64,000 bases of DNA from an uncultured Lentibacter sp. (GTDB lineage: Bacteria > Pseudomonadota > Alphaproteobacteria > Rhodobacterales > Rhodobacteraceae), in contig CANMGT010000006.1 of assembly GCA_947497495.1 (NCBI GenBank), positions 124,001 through 188,000 of the forward strand, read 5' to 3'. The number at the start of each line of letters is the position of its first letter. Within the stretch, counting starts at the first letter, position 1. A model generated the notes under the pieces. That model did not search any database. It was not told the DNA's origin and saw only the letters and a program-made list of their open reading frames with translations. This document shows, in pieces, positions 61,276-64,000 of the stretch. Position numbers and translations under genes: made by a program.

Positions 61276-63711
61276 ATGAAGTCACACGCGCGCGTTGTTG
61301 TTATCGGGGGAGGCATTGCTGGCTGTTCCACGCTTTATCACCTCACGCAAGAGGGTTGGAGCGATGTCGTTCTCGTTGAGCGCAACGAGCTGACCTCTGG
61401 CACAACATGGCACTCGGCGGCCCAAGTCACAAACTTCGGCATGAACCAGACGATGGTGGGCCTCAAAAGCCACTCGATCAACCTCTACAAAGAGCTGCGC
61501 GATGACGCCGACTACCCCGTGAGTTACAATCACGGCGACGGCGGCATTCGCCTCGCCAACACCGAAGCCCAGATGGACGGCTACCGCCACTTCGCCTCGA
61601 TGGCGCGCGGCATGGGCGTCGAGTTCGAGGTGCTTGATGCTCAGGAGTGCGCCCGCCGCCACCCGCTGATTAGCACAGACAACCTGCTCGGCGGGCTGTG
61701 GGACGGCAACGATGGTGACATTGACCCGGCCTCGCTTTGCCAGGCCCTCACACGGCGCGCCCGCAAGGCTGGCGCCGAGGTTTACCGCAATACGCCCGTT
61801 ACCGCCCTCACCCAGCACAAGGACGACAGCTGGACAGTCCACACCGAACATGGCGATATCACCTGCGAGATCGTGGTGAACGCCTGCGGGTATCGCGTCA
61901 ACGAAGTCGGCACGATGATGGGCGTGCAGCACCCTGTCACCTCGATGGAACACCAGTATTTCGTCACCGAAGACATCCCCGCCATAGCCGAGTCGGGTCA
62001 CCGGATGCCGCTGCTGCGCTGCCCGATCAGCGACTACTACAGCCGTCAGGAAAAGAACGGGCTACTCATCGGCTTTTACGAACAGGGCTGCAAGACATGG
62101 GGCATGGACGGGATCGACCCGCACTTCGTCAACGCGCTCTGCCCTGATGATCTGGATCGCATAACCGACGTGCTGGAAGGCGCATTCGAGCGTATGCCAG
62201 CGCTCATGGAAGTTGGCATCAAGAACGTCGTCAATGGCCCGATCACCTATACGATCGACGGCGCGCCGCTGGTTGGGCCAATCCCCGGCAAGCGCAACGC
62301 CTTCTGCATCATCGGCCTGCGCGCGGGCCTTGGCGAAGGCGGCGGACACGGCTGGATGCTTGCACAACAGATCGTCCACGGCGAGGCGTGCTACGACACT
62401 TGGTGCATTGACCCGCGCCGCTTTGCGGGCCACACCAACGTCGAGCTGACAGCCTTGAAGGCGATTGAAGACTACCAGAACGAGTTCCGCTTTCACTTCC
62501 CCAACGAGCACCGCCCCGCAGGCCGTATGGCCAAGACAACGGCCCTCACGCCTGTCCTTGCGGGGGAAGGTGCCGAGTTTACTGTCGTCAACGGCTGGGA
62601 GCGTTCAGAGTTCTTCAAGCCAACAGGTGACTTTCGCGTCACCCACGGCTTTGCCTTTGACGAGAGCTTCCCCGTGGTCGCTGAAGAAGTCGCCGCCGTG
62701 CAAAACGCTGTCGGGCTTTGTGAAGTCAACGGCTTCAACCGTTTCGAGATCACCGGATCAGACGCGCAATCCTTTCTTGACCGGATGATCTGCGGCAGGC
62801 TCCCGCGCAAGCAGGGCCGCGTTGGGCTTGCCTATCTGCTCAACCATCATGGCAAGCTCAAAGGCGAAGCAACCATCGCCAACCTGCCCGCCTCCGAGCG
62901 CGGCGGTGAGCGCATCTGGTATGGCTCTGCTGCCGCGTCTGAACTGCACGACATGGACTGGCTGACAAGCCACATCGGCGCGCAAGAAGACGTGCAGATC
63001 AAATCCCTCACCAACGAGCAGACCATCCTTGTGGTTGCAGGCCCCAAGGCGCGCGACGTGATGCAAGCCGTCAGTCGAGATGACTTTTCCAAAGCCGCCT
63101 TCCCGTGGCTCTCGGTGCGCGAATGCTTCATCGGCTATGCGCCTGCAACCGTCATGTCTGTCAGTTTTTCCGGCGAGTTGGCCTACGAAATCCACGTGCC
63201 GAACGCTTCGCTCTATGCCGCCTACCTAGCCCTGCGCGCGGCGGGCAAGGCGCATGGCCTCAAGCTCTTTGGCGCACTGGCCGTTGACAGCATGCGCATG
63301 GAAAAAGGCTACCTGCACTGGAAGGCCGACATCCTCACCGAGTTCGACCCGTTCGAAACCGGCCTCGACCGTTTCGTGACGCTCGACAAAGCTGACTTTG
63401 TGGGCAAGGCCGCCCTCCTTGAGCGCGCCAAAACTCCGCCTGCAAAACGCCTTGTGACATTGGTTGTTGACGACACCACAGGGCCAGCACATGGCGGCGC
63501 GTCGCTTATGCAGGGCGAGGCTGTTGTTGGCACCATTTCCTCTGGCGACTTTGGTCACCGCACCAAGCTTAACCTCGCTTACGCCTTCGTCGATGCCGCC
63601 TGCGCCGTTGAGGGCACAGAGCTTGAGCTTGATACCCTAGGCAAACGTGTAAAAGCCACCGTCACACAGCAAGCGCATTATGATCCGGAGTTGGCGCGTG
63701 TCAGAACCTAA
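61276..63711 (+). CDS. FAD-dependent oxidoreductase with GcvT domain, dimethylglycine/sarcosine dehydrogenase-like
   Basis: This 811-aa two-domain protein has an N-terminal DAO-type FAD domain: VVVIGGGIAGCSTLYHL near residues 7-23 and TSGTTWHSAAQVTNFG, where the His corresponds to the covalent FAD site in DMGDH. GLRAGLGEGGGHGWMLAQ follows near 350. The C-terminal ~400 residues are a GcvT/aminomethyltransferase-like folate-binding domain (VNGFNRFEITGSDAQSFLDR, then FGALAVDSMRMEKGYLHWKA and DFVGKAALLERA). Such enzymes oxidise N-methylated amines and pass the C1 unit to tetrahydrofolate. ATG 61276 matches family N-termini; a TTG four codons earlier is possible. Electrons probably go to ETF. Substrate not fixed. 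Confidence 0.92.
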   Translation: MKSHARVVVIGGGIAGCSTLYHLTQEGWSDVVLVERNELTSGTTWHSAAQVTNFGMNQTMVGLKSHSINLYKELRDDADYPVSYNHGDGGIRLANTEAQMDGYRHFASMARGMGVEFEVLDAQECARRHPLISTDNLLGGLWDGNDGDIDPASLCQALTRRARKAGAEVYRNTPVTALTQHKDDSWTVHTEHGDITCEIVVNACGYRVNEVGTMMGVQHPVTSMEHQYFVTEDIPAIAESGHRMPLLRCPISDYYSRQEKNGLLIGFYEQGCKTWGMDGIDPHFVNALCPDDLDRITDVLEGAFERMPALMEVGIKNVVNGPITYTIDGAPLVGPIPGKRNAFCIIGLRAGLGEGGGHGWMLAQQIVHGEACYDTWCIDPRRFAGHTNVELTALKAIEDYQNEFRFHFPNEHRPAGRMAKTTALTPVLAGEGAEFTVVNGWERSEFFKPTGDFRVTHGFAFDESFPVVAEEVAAVQNAVGLCEVNGFNRFEITGSDAQSFLDRMICGRLPRKQGRVGLAYLLNHHGKLKGEATIANLPASERGGERIWYGSAAASELHDMDWLTSHIGAQEDVQIKSLTNEQTILVVAGPKARDVMQAVSRDDFSKAAFPWLSVRECFIGYAPATVMSVSFSGELAYEIHVPNASLYAAYLALRAAGKAHGLKLFGALAVDSMRMEKGYLHWKADILTEFDPFETGLDRFVTLDKADFVGKAALLERAKTPPAKRLVTLVVDDTTGPAHGGASLMQGEAVVGTISSGDFGHRTKLNLAYAFVDAACAVEGTELELDTLGKRVKATVTQQAHYDPELARVRT

Positions 63712-63714
63712 GGC

Positions 63715-64000
63715 CTACTCGAACGGCTCGATAAGCTGCGGGCCTGTGGCGCGGTTCGAGTTCACCTCGTCGCGCACGCGGTGCACTGTCAAAGTGTCTT
63801 CCGGTGCAGGCTTCATAAGCAGCGCTGCACCCTTGCCTTCCTCGCCCAGCCACTTGCCCCAATCGCTTGGCGGCAAGATAACCGGCATGCGGTGATGCAC
63901 GGCTGAGGCCATCTCGTTGGCGGCGCATGTGACGACAGCACAGGTGTTCACCGCCTCCTCGCCCCAGCTTTGCCAGATGCCCGCAAAGACCACAGGCGCG
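63715..64000 (-). CDS. SOS response-associated peptidase (SRAP/YedK), N-terminus outside the window
   Basis: The visible 94 or so C-terminal residues include PVVFAGIWQSWG, CAVVTCAANEMASAVHHRMP and VILPPSDWGKWLG, the SRAP/HMCES family blocks; the HHRMP His is an active-site residue. The catalytic Cys2 is not visible. These proteins crosslink to abasic sites in single-stranded DNA. The gene converges on the DMGDH-like gene with a 3-nt gap between stops. Only the 3' part is in the window. Confidence 0.92.
   Translation of the reverse strand, partial: APVVFAGIWQSWGEEAVNTCAVVTCAANEMASAVHHRMPVILPPSDWGKWLGEEGKGAALLMKPAPEDTLTVHRVRDEVNSNRATGPQLIEPFE

Noticed and set aside
1..64000. CRISPR arrays, insertion sequences, prophage genes
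   Set aside because: No regularly spaced repeats, transposase, integrase or phage structural genes were found by reading.

Overview
The window looks like a chromosomal segment of a Rhodobacteraceae (Roseobacter-group) alphaproteobacterium. The clues are high G+C; the dnaG-rpoD pair without rpsU; chvI-chvG-hprK-rapZ-EIIA-HPr divergent from an ATP-type pckA; a long methylsuccinyl-CoA dehydrogenase of the ethylmalonyl-CoA pathway; and a twin-transmembrane/cobalamin adenosyltransferase pair beside etfBA. This is inferred from gene content and order. No database search was possible.

Layout. 1-4.3 kb: 3' part of a KpsC-type capsule Kdo-transferase gene, a small secreted protein, a YjbQ protein, then nrdR-ribD. 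4.3-8.8 kb (minus): small secreted protein-dnaG-rpoD. 8.8-12.8 kb: M50 protease, class III sirtuin, DUF1772/TetR divergent pair, a copper-handling pair and rpmB. 12.9-21.5 kb (minus): two coupled ABC exporter half-genes, an M48 protease/DUF898 pair, and parC. 21.7-27.5 kb: SH3 protein, SDR, EamA transporter, HIG1-like protein, cob(I)alamin adenosyltransferase, etfBA, an unknown membrane protein. 27.5-35 kb: acyltransferase, the HPr/EIIA/RapZ/HprK/ChvG/ChvI regulatory cluster, pckA. 35-42.8 kb: TauE permease, mcd, a zinc-finger-tailed sulfatase, acyl-CoA synthetase, nitrilase. 42.8-45 kb: infA-maf-RNase E/G-like-yacG and tRNA-Phe. 45.3-56 kb: an exopolysaccharide locus. 56.4-61.1 kb: RND efflux operon with a GbsR/MarR-type regulator. 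61.3-64 kb: a DMGDH-like flavoprotein and the C-terminal end of an SRAP/YedK gene.

The most interesting system is the exopolysaccharide locus. Ugd, Uxs and a GalE/Uxe-type epimerase would make UDP-GlcA, UDP-xylose and UDP-arabinose or UDP-galactose. A membrane GT2 synthase is translationally coupled to a secreted GH26-like hydrolase. A Sel1-repeat envelope protein with a peptidoglycan-binding-like C-terminus follows, and a membrane alkaline-phosphatase-fold transferase upstream carries a C-terminal domain resembling a xylan-binding CBM60. The order uxs-epimerase-synthase-hydrolase-envelope protein resembles, as I recall it, the Sinorhizobium meliloti arabinose-containing polysaccharide (APS) cluster. 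The CBM-tailed transferase and the GH26-type enzyme look like additions.

Carbon metabolism is a second theme. Mcd, an adenosyltransferase that could serve ethylmalonyl-CoA and methylmalonyl-CoA mutases, EtfBA and PckA fit acetate/C2 assimilation. The ChvG/ChvI-HPr-HprK cluster sits beside pckA as its probable regulatory input. Intergenic regions hold several candidate operators and two palindrome-rich repeat elements, listed separately.
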